Assembly (NCBI GenBank): GCA_002347185.1
Contig: DDXK01000037.1
Span: 15,695 to 63,525 of the forward strand
DNA: 47,831 bases
Direction: 5' to 3'
Origin: Desulfobulbaceae bacterium UBA2262
GTDB lineage: Bacteria; Desulfobacterota; Desulfobulbia; Desulfobulbales; Desulfurivibrionaceae
Shown: piece after piece, positions 23,730-31,266 of the stretch
Numbering within the stretch: the first letter of the stretch is position 1
Layout: every line of letters begins with the position of its first letter
The notes under the pieces: model-generated
Seen by the model: the letters and a program-made list of their open reading frames with translations, nothing else
Database searches by the model: none
Told to the model about the DNA's origin: nothing
Program-made: the position numbers and the translations under genes

Positions 23730-24124
23730 TGGGCGAAAAGATCGAATACCGGATCGATTCGGAGCAGCGCTTCATCACCGAACGCTGCCAGGGCGCAATC
23801 GGCTTGCGCGATCTGCGCGCATTCCTGGAGGCCCTCTTTGCCGACCCGGCCTACGAGCGGCATTATGACGGGCTTGTCGACCTGCGGGGGGCCCTGCTGG
23901 AGCTGGACTACGAGGAGATCAGGGAGCTGCTCGCGTTCCAGCGCGCCCACCCCCGCACCTCCCGCGGATCCTGGGCATTCCTTGCGGAGAAGCCCCTCAA
24001 CTTCGGGGTGATGCGGATGTTTCTCTCCTTGGGGGAGGGCTTGGGCATGGAGATGGAGATCCTGGAAACGGAACGGGAGGTCCGCCTCTGGCGGGAAAAG
24101 CTTTTTAAGGAGAGACAAGGCTAG
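23729..24124 (+). CDS. Hypothetical soluble protein
   Basis: 131-residue acidic, soluble protein with no signal or membrane segment. The start of the chain (KIEYRIDSEQRFITERCQGA, then DLRAFLEALFADPAY) and the central YDGLVDLRGALLELDYEEI look like an alternating strand/helix fold resembling STAS/SpoIIAA-like proteins, but I cannot confirm this. The ATG at 23729 overlaps the TM2 gene stop; the pair is probably co-translated. Ends 32 bases before a strong terminator. Confidence 0.72.
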   Translation: MGEKIEYRIDSEQRFITERCQGAIGLRDLRAFLEALFADPAYERHYDGLVDLRGALLELDYEEIRELLAFQRAHPRTSRGSWAFLAEKPLNFGVMRMFLSLGEGLGMEMEILETEREVRLWREKLFKERQG

Positions 24125-24155
24125 GGCGCCGAAGTTCCAGCGGGTGCTGGGCGAT

Positions 24156-24187
24156 AAAAAAGGCTGCCGCAGCGGGCAGCCTTTTTT
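24156..24187 (+). terminator. Strong bidirectional rho-independent terminator
   Basis: A6-GGCTGCC, loop GCAGCG, GGCAGCC-T6: perfect 7-bp GC-rich stem extended by A-U pairs. Ends the plus-strand operon and, read in reverse, the minus-strand cytochrome gene. Confidence 0.92.
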
Positions 24188-24241
24188 ATTTCATGATACC
24201 CCCCGGATAAAACAGGGGCTTTTACGGAAACTTTTTTCACT

Positions 24242-25036
24242 TCAGGTCTTTTGCGCCATGGGAGGCGCGGGAATATCGGCGCCATGGCACTCCACGCAAT
24301 TGGGCTGGCCGGTGATACCGAACTCCTTGGCCGGAGACCAGGCGCTTGCGGGCGCATACCTGCCGTCCTTCCAGTCGTTCAGCAGTTCCACCAGATGATA
24401 GGCCACGCTGGCCGCCACCCGCGCGCAACGATCCTTCCGCTCCGGGCTGCCCAGCGGCTTGCCGGAGGCCTGCATCCACTTGCCCACCGAAACATGGCAG
24501 AGCGGCGATTCCGCCGTGGTCTTGACGAGTTCCGTTTTCACCCTGGGCTCTTTCGGCATAAAGACGGGCTGAGGAGTATCGGAATACCACTGGAGCATGT
24601 CGGCCCCGATCTGGTGTCCGGCATCGGCGCCGGCGATACGCGGACCGATGATGAGGTTGGCGACGATGTTCGCACCGGCATTGGAACCGCAGACCGTGCC
24701 CCAGCCCACCAGGCCGCCCTCCAGGAAAACAAAGGAATCGACGGGGAAGGAGCGGTAGGGCTCGCCCACCTTTTCGCGGAGCTGCGTGAAGACACTGCTG
24801 ATGACGGCCGCTCCGCAAAAAACCCTGTACCATTCCTGGTAAGCCAGCTCGGCGGTTGTGGCGGGGTCGAGCTTTTCATAGGGCCAGGGCCATTTTTCCG
24901 TGGTTCCGTCCTTCGCCTGGGCAAGGCCCGGCCAGCCGCCGAAGCGGGCCAGGGCTGTACCCGCCGCCAGAACACCGGCGCCGATGACCATCTGCCGGCG
25001 CGACAATCCCTTCTCATCCATGCCATCTGCCTTCAT
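24242..25036 (-). CDS. Tat-exported split-Soret-like cytochrome c
   Basis: 264-residue exported redox protein. A twin-arginine signal (GLSRRQMVIGAGVLAAGTAL) is followed by a domain like the split-Soret cytochrome/C_GCAxxG_C_C family: FCGAAVISSVFTQLREKVGE, VFLEGGLVGWGTVCGSNAGA. A single CxxCH heme site (CVECH) lies near the C-terminus, whereas characterised split-Soret cytochromes carry two hemes per subunit; other Cys residues (LCHVSVG, RCARVA) could complement it. Start at 25036 behind AGGGAGGAAGAG. Likely periplasmic; physiological partner unknown. Confidence 0.8.
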   Translation of the reverse strand: MKADGMDEKGLSRRQMVIGAGVLAAGTALARFGGWPGLAQAKDGTTEKWPWPYEKLDPATTAELAYQEWYRVFCGAAVISSVFTQLREKVGEPYRSFPVDSFVFLEGGLVGWGTVCGSNAGANIVANLIIGPRIAGADAGHQIGADMLQWYSDTPQPVFMPKEPRVKTELVKTTAESPLCHVSVGKWMQASGKPLGSPERKDRCARVAASVAYHLVELLNDWKDGRYAPASAWSPAKEFGITGQPNCVECHGADIPAPPMAQKT

Positions 25037-25174
25037 CGTCTCTTCCTCCCTGTTGCGGGGCAAAGCACTTCCTGCGGCCCCATGCCCGGCCCGGAAGCCT
25101 CCCCCCCTTTTTGCCTAAGGTCCTTAAGAACAATTCCCCCCCCTGAACTGGACCGGGAGAAAAATGCCGACAGG

Positions 25175-25204
25175 TACCACAAAGAAGCATCCTACATTGT
25201 GGTA
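25175..25204 (-). promoter_or_regulatory. Inverted repeat upstream of the cytochrome gene
   Basis: TACCACA (25175-25181) and TGTGGTA (25198-25204) are perfect inverted arms 16 bases apart in the 288-base gap upstream of the cytochrome gene. Size and spacing fit a dimeric regulator site; no clear promoter hexamers are visible. Confidence 0.35.
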
Positions 25205-25324
25205 TACACTAGCAGCATCTTTCCGGCTGAAGAATATGGCAAATTGTCGCAGACAAAAAATCCAGACCCGGCCAGCGGCGGCCACGGCATGCTGCCGGCC
25301 CGGGATTGCAAGGAGAATTGGCGG

Positions 25325-27133
25325 TCAGGCCGACGGGACCCTCTCCCTTTCGACCATGGGAGCAGGCAAGGTCATGCATTCCAGAAAGATCCTCTTGTCG
25401 CAGCGGCTGCAGATCTCTCTGTCCAGGCGGGTGAAAATCTCGGCAAGCGCCTCGTCCTTGGATTCGAAGATGTTCTCGGCGCCGATCTCGTCCAGATACC
25501 CGCCCTTTTCAATATGGTCGCAGACCGGCTTCTTGATGTCGTAGAGGTAGAGCCGCCCCCCCTCCGCCTTTTCCTTCCTGACCAGCTCAGCGAGAAAATC
25601 CGCGCCTGCCATGTCGATGAAGTTGATGCCGGAAAAGATCAGGAGCAGATGGGTCTGCTCGGGCTGGACACGGTGCATGGCCGCGAGCCGCTCCTGCACA
25701 TGGTTGATGGCCCCGAAAAAGAGCGAGCCGTCGATGCGGACGATCTTCAGCTGCGGGCACTCGGGCAGCGACGGGTCGGTGGTGAAGGAGCGCATGGGAT
25801 GCCGGGGGTCCGGCACCCGGCTCAGAACCCGGGGATGCGAGGTGCGATTGAGGTAGAGGACCAGGGAGAGCAGCACGCCGAGGAAGATGGCGAACTCGAG
25901 CTCGAGGAAGAGGGTGGCCAGAAAGGTGGTGACCAGGATGACGCTCTCCTGTCGGCTGGACCGCAGGATGCGGCCAATGTGGTGGAAATCGATGAGCCCC
26001 CAGGCCACCAGGATGAGGATGCCGGCCATGGCGGCGTTTGGCAGATAGACGGCCCAGGGAGCCACGAAGAGGACGACCACCATCAGAAGGCCGCCGGCGA
26101 AAACCGCGGCCAGGGGCGTCTTGGCGCCGGCCTGATAATTGAGGCCGCTCCGGTTGAAGGAACCGGTGGCCACGTAGCCGGAGAAAAAACTGCCCGCGAT
26201 GTTGGAAAGCCCCTGGCCGATGAACTCCTGATTGCCGTCCAGACGCTGGCCGGTCTTGGCCGAGAGGGAACGGGCGATGGAGACGGCCTCGGTGAGGGCG
26301 AAAAGGGTGGTCGCCACCGCGACCGGCGCCAGCATCCTGATGCTGTCCAGGGAAAACTCCGGGGCCGAGAGAGGAGGCAGCGAAGAGGGCAGGGCGCCCA
26401 CCACCGGGATGGCTGCCGCTCCGGCCCCCACCTGCCGGGAGATGAGAAAGGCAGCCAGGCAGCCGACCAGCATGGAGACGATCATATAAGGGAAGCGGGG
26501 ATTCAGACGCCGGATGATGAGCCCCGAGGCCATGGTCACCGCCCCCACCGCCAGGGCATGAAGGTTGTAGGTCTGCCACTGGCTGGCCACCGCCTGCACG
26601 GTCTGGTAGAGATGGCCGCCCCGGGGGACGGCGACGGCGACCAGGTGCTTGAGCTGACTGGCGGCGATGAGGAGGGCCGCGCCGGCGGTGAAGCCGACCA
26701 CCACCGAGTGGGAAATAAAATTGACCAGGGCGCCGAGCCGGGCAAGCCCCATGACCAGCTGGATCAGCCCCACCATCATGGTCAGGGTCAGGGCCAGCTG
26801 CACGTACTCGGCGCTGCCTGGCACCGCATACTTGCTCAATGAGGAAAAAAGGACGATGGAGGCGGCGGTGGTGGGGCCGGAAACCAGCAGCCAGGAGGAG
26901 CCGAAAAGGGCCGCGACAATGGCCGGCACCATCCCGGCATAGAGGCCGTACTCCGGCGGCATGCCGGCGATGGCGGCAAAAGCAACACCCTGGGGCAGGG
27001 CAACCACGGCGCCGGTGAGACCGGCAAGCAGGTCGTCGCGCAGACTGGCCCCGTTGACCCGTGGCCACCAGGCGCGAAAAGGCAACAGATGGTCCAGCCA
27101 GCCGCCGGCATTCTCGTTTTCGGTATGCACCAT
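25325..27133 (-). CDS. SulP-family anion transporter with STAS domain
   Basis: 602-residue inner-membrane transporter of the SLC26/SulP family (sulfate, bicarbonate or other anions). The membrane part (about 20-430) opens with the family pattern LLAGLTGAVVALPQGVAFAA and MPPEYGLYAGMVPA, and has VGFTAGAALLIAASQL and GQGLSNIAGSFFSGY. A cytoplasmic STAS domain follows (about 455-565: LKIVRIDGSLFFGAINHVQE and LIFSGINFIDMAGADFLAEL). A short tail adds CSRCDKRIFLEC, an unusual cysteine cluster. Start at 27133 with GGGAGGAGAGG; 35 bases after the cupin gene, so probably one operon. Confidence 0.93.
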   Translation of the reverse strand: MVHTENENAGGWLDHLLPFRAWWPRVNGASLRDDLLAGLTGAVVALPQGVAFAAIAGMPPEYGLYAGMVPAIVAALFGSSWLLVSGPTTAASIVLFSSLSKYAVPGSAEYVQLALTLTMMVGLIQLVMGLARLGALVNFISHSVVVGFTAGAALLIAASQLKHLVAVAVPRGGHLYQTVQAVASQWQTYNLHALAVGAVTMASGLIIRRLNPRFPYMIVSMLVGCLAAFLISRQVGAGAAAIPVVGALPSSLPPLSAPEFSLDSIRMLAPVAVATTLFALTEAVSIARSLSAKTGQRLDGNQEFIGQGLSNIAGSFFSGYVATGSFNRSGLNYQAGAKTPLAAVFAGGLLMVVVLFVAPWAVYLPNAAMAGILILVAWGLIDFHHIGRILRSSRQESVILVTTFLATLFLELEFAIFLGVLLSLVLYLNRTSHPRVLSRVPDPRHPMRSFTTDPSLPECPQLKIVRIDGSLFFGAINHVQERLAAMHRVQPEQTHLLLIFSGINFIDMAGADFLAELVRKEKAEGGRLYLYDIKKPVCDHIEKGGYLDEIGAENIFESKDEALAEIFTRLDREICSRCDKRIFLECMTLPAPMVERERVPSA

Positions 27134-27168
27134 CCCCTCTCCTCCCGGCAAGCCCTCTCCCGGCCGCC

Positions 27169-27699
27169 TCAGACGCCCTGATCCCGAAATCCTTCCCGCA
27201 GCACCCGGTATTCGCCGGTTTTCACATCCAGATCGTAGATGTTGAAATTGGTCCGCATGTCCAGCCCCTCGTAATGGACGGCGAAGTTGAGGGAGGCGGA
27301 GCCTTGCGGGCCGCTGACGATGCGGTGGAAGACGAACCTGGGCCAGACCAGCATGGCCGGGCCGTCGTAGAGCAGCGTGCTCCCCTGCCGGATCTGTTCG
27401 GGGGTGACGGTGAAGCTCTCCACGCCGTGGCCGGCCAGGAAGATCTCCACCTGGCGCGTGCCGGCGAGAACGATGAGATTGTCGTCCTGATGAGGATGCA
27501 TGTACCAGGGGCGCGCCACCTCGCCGACCGGTCCGGGGGAGAGCGCGCTCTTTTCGTGGATCACCCGGTCGATGGCGTCGATGCGCGGCAGCAGCTCCAT
27601 GGGAACGTTGTCAAAAAAGACCCCCGGCGTCCGGCGCAGGGGCTTTAAGGGGATGATCCGGTAAAAGTCGGCAACCTCCCTGAATATGGCGGAACTCAT
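27169..27699 (-). CDS. Cupin-fold protein
   Basis: 176-residue cytoplasmic protein of apparent cupin fold. The metal-site region reads WYMHPHQDDNLIVLAGTRQVE, quoted as WYMHPHQDD and LIVLAGTRQVE, with His-x-His as in cupin motif 1, and VWPRFVFHRIVSG supplies a motif-2-like His. No enzyme family is recognisable. It precedes the SulP gene on the same strand, so it may act on or sense a metabolite linked to that transporter (inference). Start at 27699 with AAGGAGAAG. Confidence 0.72.
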   Translation of the reverse strand: MSSAIFREVADFYRIIPLKPLRRTPGVFFDNVPMELLPRIDAIDRVIHEKSALSPGPVGEVARPWYMHPHQDDNLIVLAGTRQVEIFLAGHGVESFTVTPEQIRQGSTLLYDGPAMLVWPRFVFHRIVSGPQGSASLNFAVHYEGLDMRTNFNIYDLDVKTGEYRVLREGFRDQGV

Positions 27700-27855
27700 C
27701 TTCTTCTCCTTCCCTGCGACGGGCAAAAAAGATCTTCTTCTTGACGCCTCGTTTTTATGGTAGGTTCATTGTCGCAATTTTTCCGGCGGCGGAAAAGGGA
27801 TAATTCGTCACGGCCGCAGGACAGCGGCCGGCACAAGAGAAGGGGGAGCAAGAGC

Positions 27856-28218
27856 ATGGAGAAAAAAAGCGGCAGCGGCCTTGCCCGGATCATCAACGCC
27901 TTGGGCTGGTCCATGGCGGGGCTCGCGGCGACCTTCAGACACGAAAAGGCCTTTCAGCAGGAGGTTGTCCTGACCCTTGTCCTGGCCCCCCTTGCCCTGC
28001 TCCTCGGCAAAACCGGCCTGGAAAAGGCCCTGCTCCTGGGCCCCCTCCTCCTGGTGCTCATCGTCGAGGTCGTCAACAGCGCCATCGAGGCGGTGGTGGA
28101 CCGCTTCGGCGGCGCAATGCACCCCCTCTCCGGCCGCGCCAAGGACATGGGCTCCGCCGCGGTCTTCCTGACCTTCGTCAACGCGGCGGCGGTCTGGACC
28201 CTGGTCCTTTTTTTCTAG
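27856..28218 (+). CDS. dgkA: Diacylglycerol kinase
   Basis: 120-residue integral membrane kinase that phosphorylates diacylglycerol to phosphatidic acid, recycling lipid from envelope synthesis. Landmarks: GLARIINALGWSMAGLAATF, RHEKAFQQEV (the conserved E-AFRQE-type motif), the catalytic VEVVNSAIEAVVDR and the following HPLSGRAKDMGSAAVF. Three membrane helices and length match E. coli DgkA (122). ATG at 27856. Confidence 0.95.
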   Translation: MEKKSGSGLARIINALGWSMAGLAATFRHEKAFQQEVVLTLVLAPLALLLGKTGLEKALLLGPLLLVLIVEVVNSAIEAVVDRFGGAMHPLSGRAKDMGSAAVFLTFVNAAAVWTLVLFF

Positions 28219-28230
28219 GACACGCACCTC

Positions 28231-28283
28231 CCACATTGTGGCAGCCACTCTCCCTTGACAAGCGCTCCGTTGTAGGCTTTAAT
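28231..28283 (+). promoter_or_regulatory. Promoter and palindrome upstream of the YcaO gene
   Basis: TTGACA (28255-28260) and TTTAAT (28278-28283) with an exact 17-base spacer: a strong sigma-70-type promoter. The 11-bp palindrome CCACATTGTGG (28231-28241) lies 13 bases upstream and may bind an activator. The leader would be about 50 bases. Confidence 0.7.
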
Positions 28284-28338
28284 CGGGGCGCCGGTTTGCA
28301 TATTCTCCCGTTTTTGCGCATGAAGAGAAAGGTACCCC

Positions 28339-30093
28339 ATGAATCGCTCCCCCATCATCCCCCAGGACTGCTTCAAACATTTCACCGTGGACCAGGACAA
28401 GGCGTGCAGCCCTCAGGAAACGGTGGCCCGTTTCAAGGAGCGCCTCAAGGAAGTGGATCTGGACATCCTCAAGGAGGTGCGGCGCATCGACAACGGCCGC
28501 CTGGATATCCCGGTTTATTTCAGCGTCTGCGGCAAGGATGCCCGGGCAGTGATCGGCAACAAGAAGCAGATGGGCAAGGGCAGCTCGCCGGAACAGTCCC
28601 AGGCCAGCGCCTGCATGGAGCTGGCCGAGCGCTTCAGCTTTTTCTCCTTCAAGAAGGATGAGGCGAATTTCCTCACCGCCACCTATGCCAGCCTGAAGAA
28701 AGAAGGCCGCCCCCTGCTGCCCCTGGTGCGCCTGCTGCTCTCGGTGCATGACGAGCGCACCGACATCGCCACCCTGGAACGCCTCATCGAGGACATCCCC
28801 ATCCAGTGGACCTGGGCCACCAACCTCAATAGCGGCGAGGTGCTGCTGGTGCCCTTCAGCTGGTTTTACGCGATCAACGAGTTCAACGGGCCTTCCGCCG
28901 GCAATACCTATGAAGAGGCGATTCTCCAGGGGATCAGCGAACTTGTCGAGCGCCACGTCTGCGCCCTGGTCAACCACCACCGGCTCCCCACCCCGGCCAT
29001 CGATCCGGAGAGCGTCACCGACCCGGTGGCCCGCGAGCTGCTCGCAAAATTCCGCAAAAACGGCATCGAGCTTTACCTGAACGATTTCACCCTCGATACC
29101 GGCATCCCCACGGTGGCGGCGCTGGCCATCGACCGTTCCACCTTTCCGGAATCAAGCGAGATCGTCTATACGGCCGGCACCACCCCGGACCCGGAAAAGG
29201 CCCTGATCCGGGCGGTGACCGAGGTGGCGCAGCTGGCCGGCGACTTCAACAGCAAGGCCAACTACGTGGCCAGCGGCCTGCCCAAGCCCCTCTCCATGGA
29301 AGAGGTGCGCTACCTCACCGAGGCGGAAAAAACCGTCTCCATCCACGACCTGCCGCAACTTGCCGACAACAACATGAAGGCGGAGATCGACAACTGCCTG
29401 GCCGCCCTTTCCCGGCTCGGCCTGGAGGTGCTGGTGGTCGACACCATGCACGAGAAGCTGAAGATCCCCGCCATCTACACCATCATCCCCGGCTGCCATT
29501 TCCGGGAGCGCTCCATGCTCAACAACGTGGGGCTGTTCGCGGCAAAGCTGGTCACGGAGCGGATCGAGGATCCGGACGCGCAGCTGGCCCAGCTTATGAA
29601 GATGCGGCAATACCTGCCCGAGGCCTACTATCTGGAATACTATCTCGGCAAGAACATGCAGGCCAGGGGGGAACTGGCCGCCGCAACGGCGCACCTGGAG
29701 CGGGCCCTGACCTTGCACCCCGCAGAGGAGGACATCCCCTACATCTACTCGCACCTGGGCGACTGCCTGAAGGAGATGGGCGAATACGAGCAGGCCATTG
29801 CCGTGCTCAACAAGGGCGCCGAATACGACGAAGAACGGCCGGACATCCACAACCTGCTCGGCTTCTGCCACTTCAAGCTGGCCGACTACGAAACCGCCAT
29901 CCGCCACTTCAGCCGCACCGTGGAACTGAACCCGGCCTCGGCCATCGACTACGCCAATCTGGGCGTCAACTACCGGAAGCTCAACCGTCGGGAGGAGGCG
30001 ATCAGGCACTTCCAGCTCGCCCTCTCCCTGGATCCGGGCATCGAATTTGCCCACAGCCATCTGGCCGAACTGCTGGGCGACGGACAGGCATGA
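28339..30093 (+). CDS. YcaO-domain protein with C-terminal TPR repeats
   Basis: 584-residue cytoplasmic protein. The YcaO ATP-dependent cyclodehydratase/thioamide-type domain (about 50-400) shows the nucleotide/Mg2+ motifs SSPEQSQASACMELAERFS (about 82) and EEAILQGISELVERH (about 193). At least three TPR units follow (about 425-580), e.g. YIYSHLGDCLKEMGEYEQAI, then IHNLLGFCHFKLADYETAI and DYANLGVNYRKLNRREEAI. YcaO enzymes modify peptide backbones (azolines, thioamides, amidines) with ATP. No precursor peptide, TfuA or cyclodehydratase partner is visible, so it is probably a stand-alone protein-modifying enzyme, target unknown. napF follows 103 bases later. Confidence 0.93.
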   Translation: MNRSPIIPQDCFKHFTVDQDKACSPQETVARFKERLKEVDLDILKEVRRIDNGRLDIPVYFSVCGKDARAVIGNKKQMGKGSSPEQSQASACMELAERFSFFSFKKDEANFLTATYASLKKEGRPLLPLVRLLLSVHDERTDIATLERLIEDIPIQWTWATNLNSGEVLLVPFSWFYAINEFNGPSAGNTYEEAILQGISELVERHVCALVNHHRLPTPAIDPESVTDPVARELLAKFRKNGIELYLNDFTLDTGIPTVAALAIDRSTFPESSEIVYTAGTTPDPEKALIRAVTEVAQLAGDFNSKANYVASGLPKPLSMEEVRYLTEAEKTVSIHDLPQLADNNMKAEIDNCLAALSRLGLEVLVVDTMHEKLKIPAIYTIIPGCHFRERSMLNNVGLFAAKLVTERIEDPDAQLAQLMKMRQYLPEAYYLEYYLGKNMQARGELAAATAHLERALTLHPAEEDIPYIYSHLGDCLKEMGEYEQAIAVLNKGAEYDEERPDIHNLLGFCHFKLADYETAIRHFSRTVELNPASAIDYANLGVNYRKLNRREEAIRHFQLALSLDPGIEFAHSHLAELLGDGQA

Positions 30094-30196
30094 CCGGGAA
30101 GGCGCAACGCCGGACACACTCCGCCTCTCTGCAGGGAACTCATGGCGCGCTCCTCGCAAGACACGGGAAACTGCCCGAAACGAGGCCTTCGCAAGC

Positions 30197-30673
30197 ATGA
30201 TCAAAGATTTCACCCGCCGCCTCTTCCTGCGGGGCGGCAAGCCCCTCCCCATCCGTCCGCCCTGGGCCTTGCCAGAAAACGACTTCATCGCTCGCTGCAG
30301 CAAATGCGGGGCCTGCACCAGCCATTGCCCGCAGGGGATTCTTGAGCCGGACCACGCCGGCTACCCCCAGGTGAACTTCGCTCTCGGCGAATGCACCTTC
30401 TGCGGAGTATGCCTTCGGCAGTGCCCTGCCGGAGCGCTGGTCGCCCTGCCCCAGGCCCCACCCTGGCGCCGGAAGGCAATCATTGCCGAAACCTGTCTCA
30501 ACGTCCTCGGCACCCAATGTCGAACCTGCGGCGAGCAGTGCGAGCAGCGGGCCATCATCTTCCGGCCCTCGCCCGGGGGGCGCACCCTACCCCAACTTGT
30601 GACGGCCGCCTGCAACGGTTGCGGCGCCTGCTTTGCGGTTTGCCCGGTCCAGGCTATCCGCATCCTCGCTTGA
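30197..30673 (+). CDS. napF: NapF ferredoxin-type protein
   Basis: 158-residue cytoplasmic iron-sulfur protein linked to periplasmic nitrate reductase maturation. N-terminus MIKDFTRRLFLRGG is NapF-like. Cluster motifs: Cys34-x2-37-x2-40-x3-44, Cys66-69-72-76, and Cys139-142-145-149; a fourth, irregular group (Cys100, 108, 111, 115) sits between. NapF interacts with the NapA precursor in E. coli. Start at 30197 is favoured by the conserved opening, without a strong ribosome-binding site. It lies upstream of, and is separated from, the rest of the operon by a 249-base regulatory region. Confidence 0.92.
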   Translation: MIKDFTRRLFLRGGKPLPIRPPWALPENDFIARCSKCGACTSHCPQGILEPDHAGYPQVNFALGECTFCGVCLRQCPAGALVALPQAPPWRRKAIIAETCLNVLGTQCRTCGEQCEQRAIIFRPSPGGRTLPQLVTAACNGCGACFAVCPVQAIRILA

Positions 30674-30744
30674 ACTTCTGGCGATTTTTATCTCATGTTT
30701 CAATGCCATTCATTGGTTACCAAAAAGAAACGTCATTACCGCCC

Positions 30745-30764
30745 TCTCGTAACTTTCTCGTAAC
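30745..30764 (+). repeat. Two 9-bp direct repeats, 11 bp apart
   Basis: TCTCGTAAC occurs at 30745-30753 and 30756-30764. The 11-bp period puts both on one face of the helix. They lie just upstream of the long inverted repeat and about 50-70 bases upstream of the sigma-54 element. Confidence 0.55.
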
Positions 30765-30766
30765 AT

Positions 30767-30818
30767 CAGAAAAGTCAAGGAGCGAATTTTCACGGAAATT
30801 CGCTCCTTGACTTTTCTG
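30767..30818 (+). promoter_or_regulatory. Perfect 23-bp inverted repeat in the nap promoter region
   Basis: Left arm 30767-30789, loop TCACGG (30790-30795), right arm 30796-30818; all 23 pairs are perfect by hand. There is no T-run after it, so it is a poor classical terminator for napF, though it could stabilise the napF mRNA 3' end. Its right edge overlaps the sigma-54 -24 element by two bases. Confidence 0.85.
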
Positions 30819-30832
30819 GCACACCTGTTGCT
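30817..30832 (+). promoter_or_regulatory. Sigma-54 promoter of napDAGHBC
   Basis: TGGCAC-ACCTG-TTGCT matches the sigma-54 consensus (TGGCAC-N5-TTGCW) at every conserved base, with GG and GC exactly 10 bases apart. Transcription would start about 78 bases before the napD ATG. Implies control by an enhancer-binding activator, not encoded in this window. Confidence 0.75.
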
Positions 30833-30921
30833 ATCCTGTAAAAAGAATCCTCGGAAACCATCTTCGCAACACACCCTGCCCGACAGGGTTCACCCGGAAA
30901 CAGCTGAAGGGGGAGCAAAAG

Positions 30922-31170
30922 ATGAACATTGCCGGTGTTCTTGTCCACGCCAAACCTGGTTTCGCAGACCAGGTGGCCACATCACTGACCACCCTGCCCG
31001 GCCTCGAAATCCACGCCCGCACCGACGACCACCGCTTTGTCGTCACCATTGAAGAACAGCACGATTCCGTAATCTCCGCAACCCTGGCCATGCTCCACAA
31101 GGTGGAGGGGATATTGTCCGCGGCCATGGTCTATCAGCATTCCGAACAGGAAGAAACAACAGAAGCATAG
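30922..31170 (+). CDS. napD: NapD chaperone
   Basis: 82-residue ferredoxin-fold chaperone that binds the Tat signal of NapA and delays export until cofactor insertion. Reads MNIAGVLVHAKPGFADQVAT, SLTTLPGLEIHARTDDHRFV and a final VEGILSAAMVYQHSE, all typical NapD segments. Ribosome-binding site GGGGGAGC precedes the ATG. First gene after the sigma-54 promoter. Confidence 0.95.
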   Translation: MNIAGVLVHAKPGFADQVATSLTTLPGLEIHARTDDHRFVVTIEEQHDSVISATLAMLHKVEGILSAAMVYQHSEQEETTEA

Positions 31171-31266
31171 CAGAAAGGGTTTTTCATCCCCGTTGTCGTC
31201 TGAAAAGGCTTTTTTTCGGCCCGTCAGATTGACCATCCGTTTTCAAGCGAAGGAGGAGGAGCGCAT

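Noticed and set aside
24251..26842. Long plus-strand open frame opposite the cytochrome and SulP genes.
   Set aside because: Crosses two real minus-strand genes and an intergenic region, no start signal, composition typical of antisense frames.
30143..30160. Sigma-54-like element TGGCGC-GCTCC-TCGCA upstream of napF.
   Set aside because: GG/GC spacing is right but both boxes have a mismatch, and it lies close behind ycaO; not strong enough to list.
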